From: Burkholderia sp. OK233
Lineage (GTDB): Bacteria > Pseudomonadota > Gammaproteobacteria > Burkholderiales > Burkholderiaceae
Reading direction: 5' to 3'
DNA length: 64,000 nt
Assembly (NCBI RefSeq): GCF_900230185.1
Contig: NZ_OCSR01000002.1
Span: 682,001-746,000, forward strand
Made by a program: the position numbers and the translations under genes. Under the pieces are notes generated by a model that was not told where the DNA came from, did no database searches, and saw nothing but the letters and a program-made list of their open reading frames with translations. Shown piece by piece: positions 34,648 through 42,582 of this stretch (position 1 is its first letter; each line of letters begins with the position of its first letter).

Positions 34648-35430
34648 CTATTCGCTCGCGTCGTTCAGCACGTCCAGCGCGGCACGACACGCGCCGGCCA
34701 GCTGTTCACGCATCAGGTCCTGCACGTTCGACGAGCGGTTCACAATGGCATCGCGAATTTTGACCGCTTGACTGAACGACGCCTGCATACGGCCGCCGCG
34801 CGCCATCGCAATGCGCCGCAGGCGGCGCACAGGTCCGATCAATCCTGCGTGACTGTCCTGCAGCGTGCGGTTGTCGGCGATCGTCATCACGATTGTGTAG
34901 AAGCGGTCTAGCGCTTCTACGTAACCCACCGGATCACCGGCATCGACGCTCACCTGCATCGCCTCGATCACGTCGTCGAGTTGCGCGATGCCGAGCGTCG
35001 TGATGCGCTCCAACGCGAGTTGTACGGCAAGACATTCGAGCGCCGCGCGTACCGTGTAAATCTCCTCGACATCACGCAGCGTCACGGCGCGCACGTACGC
35101 GCCGACACGCGGCAGCACCGTCACCAGTCCCTCGCGTTCGAGTTGCGCGAACGCCTCGCGCATCGGCGTGCGGCTTACGTTTAACTGCTTCGCAACCTGC
35201 ACTTCCGAAAGGCGGCTGCCCGGCGCAAGCACGCCCTCGATGATCGCCTCGCGCAACGCGGGCACCACCACGCCTTCGCTTAATGAGTCGCTAGATGCAT
35301 CGACCGTGCGCATGCGCGAGTGATATTTGCTCGCGATCTTTTCAAGCGAATGTGCGCCTGCATGTGCACCTTTCGCGTGCTTCGGTGCGGCGGCTTCGGC
35401 GGTTTTCATTGCAGTTTTACTGGAAGGCAT
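34648..35430 (-). CDS. GntR-family (FCD type) regulator
   Basis: 260 residues from ATG 35430, chosen because GAGGTG lies 5-8 bp upstream. A long basic N-terminal extension (~60 residues, rich in Lys/His/Ala) precedes the winged helix (VVPALREAIIEGVLAPGSRLSEVQVAKQLNVSRTPMREAFAQLEREGL), then the helical FCD domain (EEIYTVRAALECLAVQLA). The final metal-ligand region is less typical than in the GntR gene at 7.7 kb. Divergent from the enoyl-CoA hydratase-MFS-ALDH genes, with an operator-like repeat in the gap. Confidence 0.9.
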   Translation of the reverse strand: MPSSKTAMKTAEAAAPKHAKGAHAGAHSLEKIASKYHSRMRTVDASSDSLSEGVVVPALREAIIEGVLAPGSRLSEVQVAKQLNVSRTPMREAFAQLEREGLVTVLPRVGAYVRAVTLRDVEEIYTVRAALECLAVQLALERITTLGIAQLDDVIEAMQVSVDAGDPVGYVEALDRFYTIVMTIADNRTLQDSHAGLIGPVRRLRRIAMARGGRMQASFSQAVKIRDAIVNRSSNVQDLMREQLAGACRAALDVLNDASE

Positions 35431-35457
35431 TGACACCTCGTGATCCTGTGAATACGC

Positions 35458-35474
35458 TGTATACAGATTATACA
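35458..35474. promoter_or_regulatory. Candidate GntR operator TGTATA-N5-TATACA
   Basis: A perfect inverted repeat, tgtata (35458-35463) and tataca (35469-35474), separated by five bases lies 28 bp upstream of the gntR start and 69 bp upstream of the divergent catabolic start. Size and position fit a FadR-type GntR dimer site. Inferred, not demonstrated. Confidence 0.5.
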
Positions 35475-35494
35475 CCCGTAGTTACTTGCACGGC

Positions 35495-35530
35495 ACCGGA
35501 GTAAGCGCTGAAGCGTCAACGCCGGTCGAC
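35495..35530 (+). repeat. Hairpin leader repeat, copy 1
   Basis: Stem accggagt (35495-35502) with acgccggt (35519-35526), one mismatch; inner stem gcgc/gcgt with the 4-base loop tgaa; then cgac. The tail acaggag just after it is the ribosome binding site of the following gene. It shares layout and sequence with the copies at 36393 and 59990. Confidence 0.7.
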
Positions 35531-35542
35531 ACAGGAGAAGTT

Positions 35543-36265
35543 ATGGATCGCAGTCCATTCCCGCGGCCGGTTTTGATCGAGCGAACGGGCGACGTGCTGA
35601 GTTTTACGCTGAATCGCCCGGACGCGGGCAACGAGGTTTCCGGCCTGATGTTCGAGGCAATGACAGCGGCTTTACGCAGCGAGGCCGCTGAACCGAGCGC
35701 GCGCGTGCTGCGCATCCGCGGGAGCGGCAACGTGTTTTGTACCGGACGCGAGCGCGCCGGGCACGATGCAGTGTCGATCCGTTCGGAAGTCGCGCGGCTG
35801 ATCGAACTGAAACGTCTCGTGCGCGGCACGTCGATGATTTCGATAGCGGAAGTGCATGGCGATGCGCACGGTTTCGGCTTCGGACTCGCGATTCTGTGCG
35901 ACTTCACACTCGTGTCGTCACGCGCGACGCTCGCGTTTCCCGAGATGCGCAAGGGCTTGCCGCCCGCCGCGATCATGGCCTATCTGGGCCGCTACGCTTT
36001 GCCCAAGACGCTGTTTCCAATGGTGCTGTTCGGCGACACGTTGACGCCTGCCGCCGCGTTGCAGGCGGGGCTGATCACGCAGGTCTGCGAGCCTGCTGCG
36101 CTGCGCAGCGACGCCGACGCACTCACCGATCGCATCCTCGCACTCGACGACGCAGGCGTGCGTCAGTGCAAGGCGTTTTTTCAGGCGGCGGAGGAAAGCC
36201 CGATCGAACAGAACTTCCGCAGCGCGACTGACATGCTTACCGTCACGAGCCTGCGCCTGATGTAG
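35543..36265 (+). CDS. Enoyl-CoA hydratase/isomerase family protein
   Basis: 240 residues from ATG 35543, placed by ACAGGAG just upstream. Crotonase-fold segments: FTLNRPDAGNEVSG, GNVFCTGRERAG, EVHGDAHGFGFGLAILCDF and AFPEMRKGLPPAA. The second catalytic Glu (Glu134) is present, but the first, normally in a GGCE-type segment, is Gly/Leu here (GFGFGLA), so a simple hydratase reaction is less certain; isomerase or lyase chemistry is possible. First of three genes with an MFS transporter and an aldehyde dehydrogenase, a set like those for aromatic side-chain breakdown, though no CoA ligase is present. Confidence 0.85.
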   Translation: MDRSPFPRPVLIERTGDVLSFTLNRPDAGNEVSGLMFEAMTAALRSEAAEPSARVLRIRGSGNVFCTGRERAGHDAVSIRSEVARLIELKRLVRGTSMISIAEVHGDAHGFGFGLAILCDFTLVSSRATLAFPEMRKGLPPAAIMAYLGRYALPKTLFPMVLFGDTLTPAAALQAGLITQVCEPAALRSDADALTDRILALDDAGVRQCKAFFQAAEESPIEQNFRSATDMLTVTSLRLM

Positions 36266-36392
36266 GGCCGTTGAGCGCAAGCTCATCCATCGAAGTTCGT
36301 ACATGGCGCGCACGAACTTACCCTGGGACGGCTCGCGTTTCTTCAGCACGCCGGCAGCAAGCATCTTGCGTGGAACCAGAGTAAGACACGGG

Positions 36393-36428
36393 ACCGGAGT
36401 GAGCGCTAAAGCGCCAACTCTGGTCGAC
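36393..36428 (+). repeat. Hairpin leader repeat, copy 2
   Basis: Stem accggagt (36393-36400) with actctggt (36417-36424), all eight positions pairing with one G-U, inner stem gcgc/gcgc with loop taaa, then cgac. AGGAG follows directly and serves the MFS gene. A further half-copy, accagagtaaga, lies just upstream at about 36374-36385 and could pair with the same 3' arm. Confidence 0.72.
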
Positions 36429-36439
36429 AGGAGACAGAC

Positions 36440-37855
36440 ATGAACGTCAACGCAGGGCCACGGCTCGACCGTTTGCCGATGTCGGGATTTCATCGGCGCA
36501 TCATGTGGTTGATTGGAATCGGCATGTTCTTCGACGGCTTCGACATCTACGTCGCGTCGACCGTGCTCGGTGCAACGCTCAAAACCGGCTTCTCGACACT
36601 CGGCCAGAATGCGCTTTTCGTATCGCTAACTTTTCTAGGCATGATGCTTGGTTCGCTTGGCACCGGGTTTCTCGGCGACCGCTTCGGCCGCCGTTTCACG
36701 TATCAGGCGAATCTTGCTGTGTTCGGACTCGCGTCGCTCGGTGCGGCGCTCGCGCCGACCATGAGCGTGCTGATCGCGTGCCGCTTCGTGATGGGCCTCG
36801 GACTCGGCGCGGAAAATGTCGTCGGCTATTCGACACTGACCGAATTCGTGCCGCCGCAAAAACGCGGCAAGCTGCAAGGACTGATGGCCGTGTTCGTCGT
36901 GTCGGGGTTGCCGGTCGCCGGGCTGATCGGTTTGCTGCTGATTCCCGCGTTCGGCTGGCGCGCGATGTTTGTTCTGGGCGGCTTCGGCGCGCTGGGTGTC
37001 TGGTATGCGCGCAAGTCGCTGCCCGAGTCGCCGCGCTGGCTAGACTCGGTTGGTCGTCACGCAGAGGCAGACGCGATCCTGAGTCGCATCGAAAGCGAAG
37101 TCACCGAAGCGCGCGGCGGCGAGCCCCTGCTGCCGCCTGCCGTCGCGAAGACGCCGGGGCAAGCGGCAACGTTGCTATCGTTTGGATCGCTTTTCAGCGG
37201 GACGATGCTGCAACGGTTGATCGTCGGTTGCGTGACGCTCGTCGTCATCAATACGCTGCTGTACGGCTTCGTCACCTGGCTGCCGACCTTTTTCGTGCAT
37301 CAGGGCTTCAGCATCGCGAGGTCGTTCGGCTTCGCGCTCGTCATGTCGCTCGGCGCGCCAATCGGCTCCGCAATCGGCGCATTGACGGCGGACTCGTGGG
37401 GCCGCAAGCCAACCATCATCGGCGCGTCGCTCGCGGCAATCGTGTTCGGCGCGATCTATCCGTTCGTTTCGGATCCCCTGCTGCTGCCCCTTGTCGGCCT
37501 GTTGCTGACCATTCCGATCTACGTGCTGGTCGCGCTGCTGTTCGCGATTTACGTACCCGAACTCTTTCCGACCGAAGTCCGGCTGCGCGCATCGGGCATC
37601 TGCAACACGCTGGGGCGCGGCGCGACTATCGTCACGCCGTTTATCGTCGTCGCGCTGTATGCGCGGCACGGCATTGTCGGTGTACTGGCGTTGATGATCG
37701 GCCTGCTCGTCATTCAGATCGTCGTGGTTGCGTGGCTCGGCGTCGAGCCGACCGGCCAGCGTCTCGAAGACCTGCAGCCCGCCGACCTGCAGGCAAGCGA
37801 TGCGATGCGCGCCGATTCGCCGGGCGCCGATGCGCATGCACCGCCTCTCAAGTAA
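36440..37855 (+). CDS. MFS transporter (aromatic acid:H+ symporter type)
   Basis: 471 residues with about 12 membrane helices. Family marks are FFDGFDIYVASTVLG in helix 1 and GDRFGRRFTYQ in the 2-3 loop, together with PPQKRGKLQGLM and PTEVRLRASGICNTLGR in the second half. These are typical of the aromatic-acid and shikimate-type symporters. It probably imports the substrate of the neighbouring hydratase and dehydrogenase. It ends 20 bp before the aldehyde dehydrogenase start. Confidence 0.88.
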   Translation: MNVNAGPRLDRLPMSGFHRRIMWLIGIGMFFDGFDIYVASTVLGATLKTGFSTLGQNALFVSLTFLGMMLGSLGTGFLGDRFGRRFTYQANLAVFGLASLGAALAPTMSVLIACRFVMGLGLGAENVVGYSTLTEFVPPQKRGKLQGLMAVFVVSGLPVAGLIGLLLIPAFGWRAMFVLGGFGALGVWYARKSLPESPRWLDSVGRHAEADAILSRIESEVTEARGGEPLLPPAVAKTPGQAATLLSFGSLFSGTMLQRLIVGCVTLVVINTLLYGFVTWLPTFFVHQGFSIARSFGFALVMSLGAPIGSAIGALTADSWGRKPTIIGASLAAIVFGAIYPFVSDPLLLPLVGLLLTIPIYVLVALLFAIYVPELFPTEVRLRASGICNTLGRGATIVTPFIVVALYARHGIVGVLALMIGLLVIQIVVVAWLGVEPTGQRLEDLQPADLQASDAMRADSPGADAHAPPLK

Positions 37856-37875
37856 ACCACCTGGAATTGATCTCT

Positions 37876-39387
37876 ATGGACACAGTGAACCAGACACATC
37901 TCGATGCACAGCTTTTCATCGACGGCGCATGGACGAACGCCGACACCGGCCGCAGGCTCGACATCGTCAATCCGGCGACGGGTGAAGTGATCGGCGCGCT
38001 CGCGGCCGCGTCGGAACAGGATGTTGACCGTGCGGTGCGCGCGGGCCATCGCGCGTTCGAAAGCGGCGCGTGGCGCGACATGCCGATCCAGCAACGCGCG
38101 CGTGTGCTCAACCGTTTCGCCGATCTGTTCGAAGCGGACCTCGAACAGTTTTACAAACTCGAAACATTGAACAACGGCCGGCCGATCTCGGAGACGCGCG
38201 CGCAGATATCGCGTCTGCCGCAGTTCTACCGCTATTTCGCGGCGCTTGCGCTGACGCGGCGCAGCGATGTGATTCCGATTGAAGGGCCGTACCTGTGCTA
38301 CACGCAGCGCGTGCCGCTCGGTGTCGTTGCGTTGATGACGTCATTCAATCATCCGCTGATGATTCTGTCGAAGAGTCTTGCGCCCGCGCTTGCTACGGGC
38401 AATAGCGTCGTCATCAAGGCGTCCGAGCAGACGCCGCTGACCACCGTGCGCCTTGCGAGTCTGCTGGATGAAGCAGGCGTGCCGAAGGGTGTCGTGAACG
38501 TCGTGAATGGCGAGGGGCGCGAGGCAGGTGCGGCGCTCGCGCAGCATCCGCTGATCCGCAAGGTCGTGTTCACGGGCGGCACGGAAGTCGGCCGCTCGAT
38601 TGGCGAAGCGGCGGCACGCACCTTCGCGTTGACGACGCTCGAACTCGGCGGCAAGGGCGCGGTGATGCTGTTCGACGATTTCGACATGGAGCGCGCGGTC
38701 AACGGTGCGGCGTTCGCGGCCTTCATCGGCGCGGGGCAGACCTGCGTGTGCGGCGCGAGGATTCTGGTGCACAAGTCCATCTATGCGGAGTTTCTCGAAC
38801 GCTTCCGCGCCAAGGCGACGGGCATTCGCGTGGGCGATCCTGCCGATGTGAAGACCCAACTCGGGCCGGTGATTTCGGACCGCTCGCGTCAGCGCATTCT
38901 CGCAATGCTGGAGCGTGCGAAGGCGGCGGGCGCGAAGGTGCTGACGGGCGGCGGCGTGCCGTCCAACCTGAAGCAGGGCTTCTTCATCGAGCCGACCGTG
39001 CTGTATGACGTCGATCCGCGTTCGGAAATTGGTCAGGATGAAGTGTTCGGACCCGTCACCGTCGTGATGCCCTTCGACGACGAGGCGAACGCGATCCGCA
39101 TCGCCAACGACACGCAGTTCGGCCTCGCCGCTTCCGTGTGGACGCAGGATGTCGCGCGCGCGCATCGCGTCGCGAGCAAGCTCGAATTCGGCATGGTCTG
39201 GGTCAACGATCACCACCGGCTCGACCCGGCGTCGCCTTGGGGCGGTTTCAAGAACAGCGGCGTGGGGCGCGAGACGGGCGTTGAATCGTTCGATCAGTTC
39301 AGCGAGCCGCGCGCGGTGACGATCAATATAAGCGGCCAAACCGTCGACTGGTATGCGGACGATGGTGAATTGAAACGTCTTAATTGA
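37876..39387 (+). CDS. NAD(P)-dependent aldehyde dehydrogenase
   Basis: 503 residues, standard length. Oxyanion Asn in TSFNHP (158), VFTGGTEVGRS for the cofactor, general base Glu256 in LELGGKG and nucleophile Cys290 in GAGQTCVCGARILVH. ASPWGGFKNSGVGRE and EFGMVWVNDH mark the C-terminal part. Oxidises an aldehyde to the acid; together with the hydratase and transporter an aromatic or unsaturated acid pathway is likely. The same frame is open for 450 codons upstream across the MFS gene; that part is not protein-like. Confidence 0.92.
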   Translation: MDTVNQTHLDAQLFIDGAWTNADTGRRLDIVNPATGEVIGALAAASEQDVDRAVRAGHRAFESGAWRDMPIQQRARVLNRFADLFEADLEQFYKLETLNNGRPISETRAQISRLPQFYRYFAALALTRRSDVIPIEGPYLCYTQRVPLGVVALMTSFNHPLMILSKSLAPALATGNSVVIKASEQTPLTTVRLASLLDEAGVPKGVVNVVNGEGREAGAALAQHPLIRKVVFTGGTEVGRSIGEAAARTFALTTLELGGKGAVMLFDDFDMERAVNGAAFAAFIGAGQTCVCGARILVHKSIYAEFLERFRAKATGIRVGDPADVKTQLGPVISDRSRQRILAMLERAKAAGAKVLTGGGVPSNLKQGFFIEPTVLYDVDPRSEIGQDEVFGPVTVVMPFDDEANAIRIANDTQFGLAASVWTQDVARAHRVASKLEFGMVWVNDHHRLDPASPWGGFKNSGVGRETGVESFDQFSEPRAVTINISGQTVDWYADDGELKRLN

Positions 39388-39865
39388 TTTTTCTGAAGTG
39401 ACACAAGGCTCGTGTGCGCGACCGGATAACCCCAAAAATCGAAATTCATCCTTGCGAATAATGCGCTTAATTATCAGCGACCGATTTCCTAAACTTCGTT
39501 TCACCTGCTATGGACTCGATCCCGCGCTGTCGGTGCACTGTATGTCGCCAATACTGTGCAATACCGGCCTGAGAAGCCTTATCGCGCGTTGCTTTAACTG
39601 ATTGAGACATAGAGGGCATCGTGATGCATAAACGAGGTGCCGGTCATCCGGGTAGGCCTTAGGCGAGCGTAGATTCTTTCCAGGAATGAAGTACATCTCG
39701 TTGCCGGCCCTGAGTGGCGATCTGCGGTTTGCGTCACGTGCACCACTGCGAACGGTCGCGCGCGTTTGTTTGATCACCACGAGCCAAGCGTACAACGACC
39801 GCTATGGAAAAATACGAATGGATCGTTTGCGTCGAAATTCCAGTCCAATCAAGGAGGAACGGGTC
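39388..39865. other. Intergenic stretch, nothing recognised
   Basis: About 480 bp after the aldehyde dehydrogenase. It is somewhat AT-richer than its surroundings and ends with the promoter of the next small gene. No open frame, repeat or clear terminator. Confidence 0.4.
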
Positions 39866-40177
39866 ATGAACAAGGCAACCAGCACATTAATCGTGGCCGT
39901 CGCCGTACTCGCGGTGTCGGGCGGCGCTTATGCACAGAGCAACAACACGCTGGCGACCCCGAGCGTAGTGTCGCCGGCCGCCGCGTTGCCGGCCAATGCA
40001 ACGAGCGGCTACGGCACGCCTGGCGTCAACAACTCGGACAGCGGCATAGGCGCCGGGTCGCCGAACTCGGGCCTGCCGAACAGCACGAACAATAGCTCGA
40101 CGTCCCTCACCAATCTTCCCGGGAGTCACGACACGCTGGCTACCCCAAGCGTAGTGTCACCGGCCGCCGGCCAATAA
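39866..40177 (+). CDS. Small secreted protein with a repeated motif
   Basis: 103 residues preceded by a near-perfect AAGGAGGA ribosome binding site. A signal peptide (hydrophobic 8-21, cleavage after AYA) is followed by a low-complexity mature part rich in Asn, Ser, Gly and Pro. The segment TLATPSVVSPAA occurs once at each end of the mature protein, at about residues 29 and 91. The strong ribosome binding site argues for high expression. No known family. Confidence 0.75.
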   Translation: MNKATSTLIVAVAVLAVSGGAYAQSNNTLATPSVVSPAAALPANATSGYGTPGVNNSDSGIGAGSPNSGLPNSTNNSSTSLTNLPGSHDTLATPSVVSPAAGQ

Positions 40178-40247
40178 CAGACTATGTTCACGAAGTCCGA
40201 ATTCTGCGCCCTTGCCGGGTCCGAGGCACACGCTCATTCCCGCGACG

Positions 40248-41189
40248 CTATCGCTCGTAGTTGGCTATCACGGCGCGTATCGCCGGATCATTCAGGTTGG
40301 CGCGCGTCACCAACACCACGTCGACAAATACCTTGGGGCGAGGCGGATGGCCCTGCAAGGCAGCGACCAGCGTCTCGACCGACTGATAACCCATACGGTA
40401 GGAATCCTGCACAATGTCCGCGTATATCGTGCCATGTTCAAGCGCATCCAGAAATTCTGGGCGCCAATCGAATACGACCAGACGAGGACGAGTGCTGGCG
40501 GGCATCTCTTCGACGACGTGCAAGGCCCCATAGGCCGTCGTCTCGTTCGGCGCGAAGACCGCGTCGAGGCGCCCTACGTCACCGGACAGGACCTTTCGCA
40601 CCTGTGCTTCCGTCTCGCGAAACTGATACCCGACATAGGGGGCGATGACCACACGCCACCCCATTTCACGTGCGACGGTCAAAAATCCCTCTTCACGCGC
40701 TGTCGTCGAACTGATATTCGGCGCGAGTCTCAGCACTGCGATTCTGGCGCCCTTGTGCAGAACGGGTACCAGGCTCAGGGCCGCAGTTCTACCTGCCGCG
40801 AAATTGTCGGTGCTTACTGTGGAAATCGCGTTGTAATCCGTGCTGCTCCGGTCGACGAGTACCGTAGGAACTGCGATCGAAATCGGCGTTGCTACATCTT
40901 GCAGTGACTCGGGCGCCAACACGATACCCGCTACGCCGCTCTTCACCAGGTAGTCGATCATTCTCAACTGGATATTGGGTTGTGGGCCGAGTGACATTCC
41001 GTCGGAAGGACTGCGCATTACCAGTTCGACATGGAGATCGTCAGCGGCACGGTGCATACCCTTGCTCATCGTCACCCAGAAATCCAGGGTCGAGCCAGCG
41101 AGCACCACACCGATCTGGGTGGCAGGCGCCGCCTGCACTGCCCCCGCCAATGCAGTAACCACTACAAGAAGTGAAAGCGTTCTGCGCAT
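40248..41189 (-). CDS. Periplasmic sugar-binding protein (LacI-type fold), orphan
   Basis: 313 residues from ATG 41189, giving a clean signal peptide (LSLLVVVTALAGAVQA). The rest is a Peripla_BP_4-type fold: QIGVVLAGSTLDFWVTMSKGMHRAADDL, VAGIVLAPES, VPTVLVDRSSTDYNAISTVSTDNFAAG, DAVFAPNETTAYGALHVVEE and YADIVQDSYRMGYQSVETL. It has the form of a ribose/autoinducer-type binding protein, but no permease or ATPase is adjacent, so it may act as a sensor or share a distant transporter. The frame is open to 41384 with two further possible starts. Confidence 0.85.
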   Translation of the reverse strand: MRRTLSLLVVVTALAGAVQAAPATQIGVVLAGSTLDFWVTMSKGMHRAADDLHVELVMRSPSDGMSLGPQPNIQLRMIDYLVKSGVAGIVLAPESLQDVATPISIAVPTVLVDRSSTDYNAISTVSTDNFAAGRTAALSLVPVLHKGARIAVLRLAPNISSTTAREEGFLTVAREMGWRVVIAPYVGYQFRETEAQVRKVLSGDVGRLDAVFAPNETTAYGALHVVEEMPASTRPRLVVFDWRPEFLDALEHGTIYADIVQDSYRMGYQSVETLVAALQGHPPRPKVFVDVVLVTRANLNDPAIRAVIANYER

Positions 41190-41558
41190 TGAGTGTTGCC
41201 GTGGTACCGAATATGCGTCCTGCTGCGTACGCAGCGCGGCCCAAAGGGCCACAACTGATTTAGCCCGTGCCATCGTGGAATCACCCGGATGACTTGTCCC
41301 AAGCATTGGGAAATTAATTGCGCCAGACGGATGTGTCAATGCATTTCGGATATCCATCCCGCAGTCTGCAGCTTGCCTCGACAACCTGAAAGACCCGAGG
41401 TCATTCCCTTAGCTGCAGTGCGCAAATCAGGTCCTGCATTGCGCAGGACGAAAACGTTGGCCATGCAACGCGCACATGAAGTCAAAGGTCGCAAACGGAT
41501 ATCCGTTTAGGGGCGTGGCGAAGCGCAATGACGGTGTTAAGCGCAGAGCGAACCTTCA
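41190..41558. other. Promoter region with a palindrome
   Basis: About 370 bp upstream of the binding-protein gene and downstream of the glutathione S-transferase. It contains the perfect palindrome annotated at 41493-41508. No open frame with a ribosome binding site. Confidence 0.4.
41493..41508. promoter_or_regulatory. Perfect 16-bp palindrome (possible operator)
   Basis: aaacggatatccgttt equals its own reverse complement. Its length and AAAC...GTTT arms resemble LacI/GalR-type operators, although those usually have a central CG. It lies about 300 bp before the start of the sugar-binding gene and 51 bp beyond the stop of the glutathione S-transferase. Confidence 0.4.
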
Positions 41559-42224
41559 TCAGCCGGTCGGTTGCTTGCCAGTGAACACCGCCAATTGCGC
41601 GGCGAAAGCACGTTTGTAGGCAGGCCGCGCTTCGCCGCGGGCGACATAGGCAGAGAGGTTCGGATATTCGTCCAGCAGACCCGATGCTTTCAACCTGAGC
41701 AGCACCGACACCATCATCAGGTCGCCCGCGCTGAACGCACCATCGAGCCAGTCGGCGTTGCCAAGGCGATCGGAAAGCTCGCCCAGCCGGTCACGGATGC
41801 GATCCTTGACGAGAGGCAGGCGCTCGTCGTACCAGGTCTTGTCCCCTTCAAGGAACCTGGTGGTTTGGAGATCGAGGATCGGCGGCTCAACCGTGTTGAG
41901 CGCGGCAAACATCCATGTGATCGCGCGTGCCCGGGCATTCGCATCGTCAGGTAGCAGGCCTGCGTGGCGCTCTGCGATATGGAACACGATCGCCCCCGAC
42001 TCGAACAGGACAAGCGCGCCTTCTTCATAGGTCGGGATCTGCCCAAAAGGATGAAGCGCCCGATGCACGGGTTCCTTCATTGCACCGAACGAAACAAGAC
42101 GAACCTCGTAAGCCTGGCCGACTTCTTCAAGCGCCCAGCGAACACGCGTGTCACGCGCCAGTCCCCTGCCGCGATCGGGCGACCGTTCAAAGGCGGTGAT
42201 AACGGGGGTCAGTGGAAAGGGCAC
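41559..42224 (-). CDS. Glutathione S-transferase family protein
   Basis: 221 residues starting at GTG 42224, chosen because AAAGGAG sits 9-15 bp upstream; the frame continues 20 codons further without a binding site. The thioredoxin-like domain shows TRVRWALEEVGQAYEVRLVSF, PFGQIPTYEEGALVLFESGAIVFHIAERH, with the conserved cis-Pro and ES pair. The helical C-terminal domain follows (WLDGAFSAGDLMMVSVLLRL). Substrate unknown. Confidence 0.9.
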   Translation of the reverse strand: MPFPLTPVITAFERSPDRGRGLARDTRVRWALEEVGQAYEVRLVSFGAMKEPVHRALHPFGQIPTYEEGALVLFESGAIVFHIAERHAGLLPDDANARARAITWMFAALNTVEPPILDLQTTRFLEGDKTWYDERLPLVKDRIRDRLGELSDRLGNADWLDGAFSAGDLMMVSVLLRLKASGLLDEYPNLSAYVARGEARPAYKRAFAAQLAVFTGKQPTG

Positions 42225-42533
42225 GGTGATTTCTCCTTTGCTGGATGTCTCGTTGAGTGCCGGATACGCAACTCCAGCGCACACCTACTCGACGTTCGAG
42301 ATCAGGCTAAATCGACATCCCTGAACTACTTTTTCCTCAAATATCGGCTTCGTATCCAATTAGACTGCCCAATTGCAGAGCTTCGTGGCGGGCAGGTCAG
42401 GGTCGACAACGGCAGTTCGGCGTCAAACCGGGTTTGGCCACGGACGGTCGTTTGACAGTATGAGCCGAATCGTTGATGGCCTGCGGCGCTCGCCGCTCGC
42501 CATGTCCTGTTAGCGAGCGGTCCAGCCCATTGC

Positions 42534-42561
42534 CCCGGGCGCGGAACATCCCGCGCCCGGG
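42534..42561. terminator. Strong hairpin downstream of the GH3 gene
   Basis: An 11-bp perfect stem, cccgggcgcgg (42534-42544) and ccgcgcccggg (42551-42561), with loop aacatc lies 22 bp after the GH3 stop. There is no T run on the minus strand, so it may be a weak or Rho-assisted terminator or serve mRNA stability. The rest of 42225-42582 holds nothing recognised. Confidence 0.45.
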
Positions 42562-42582
42562 TGCGTGACGGGAGTACGAGGT

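Noticed and set aside
36505..37875. Possible 450-residue N-terminal extension of the aldehyde dehydrogenase
   Set aside because: The same frame runs open through the MFS gene, but the translation is arginine-rich noise and the ALDH domain starts at 37876.
35543..39387. Complete ferulate/vanillin pathway
   Set aside because: Hydratase, transporter and aldehyde dehydrogenase fit, but no feruloyl-CoA synthetase is present and the hydratase lacks one Glu.
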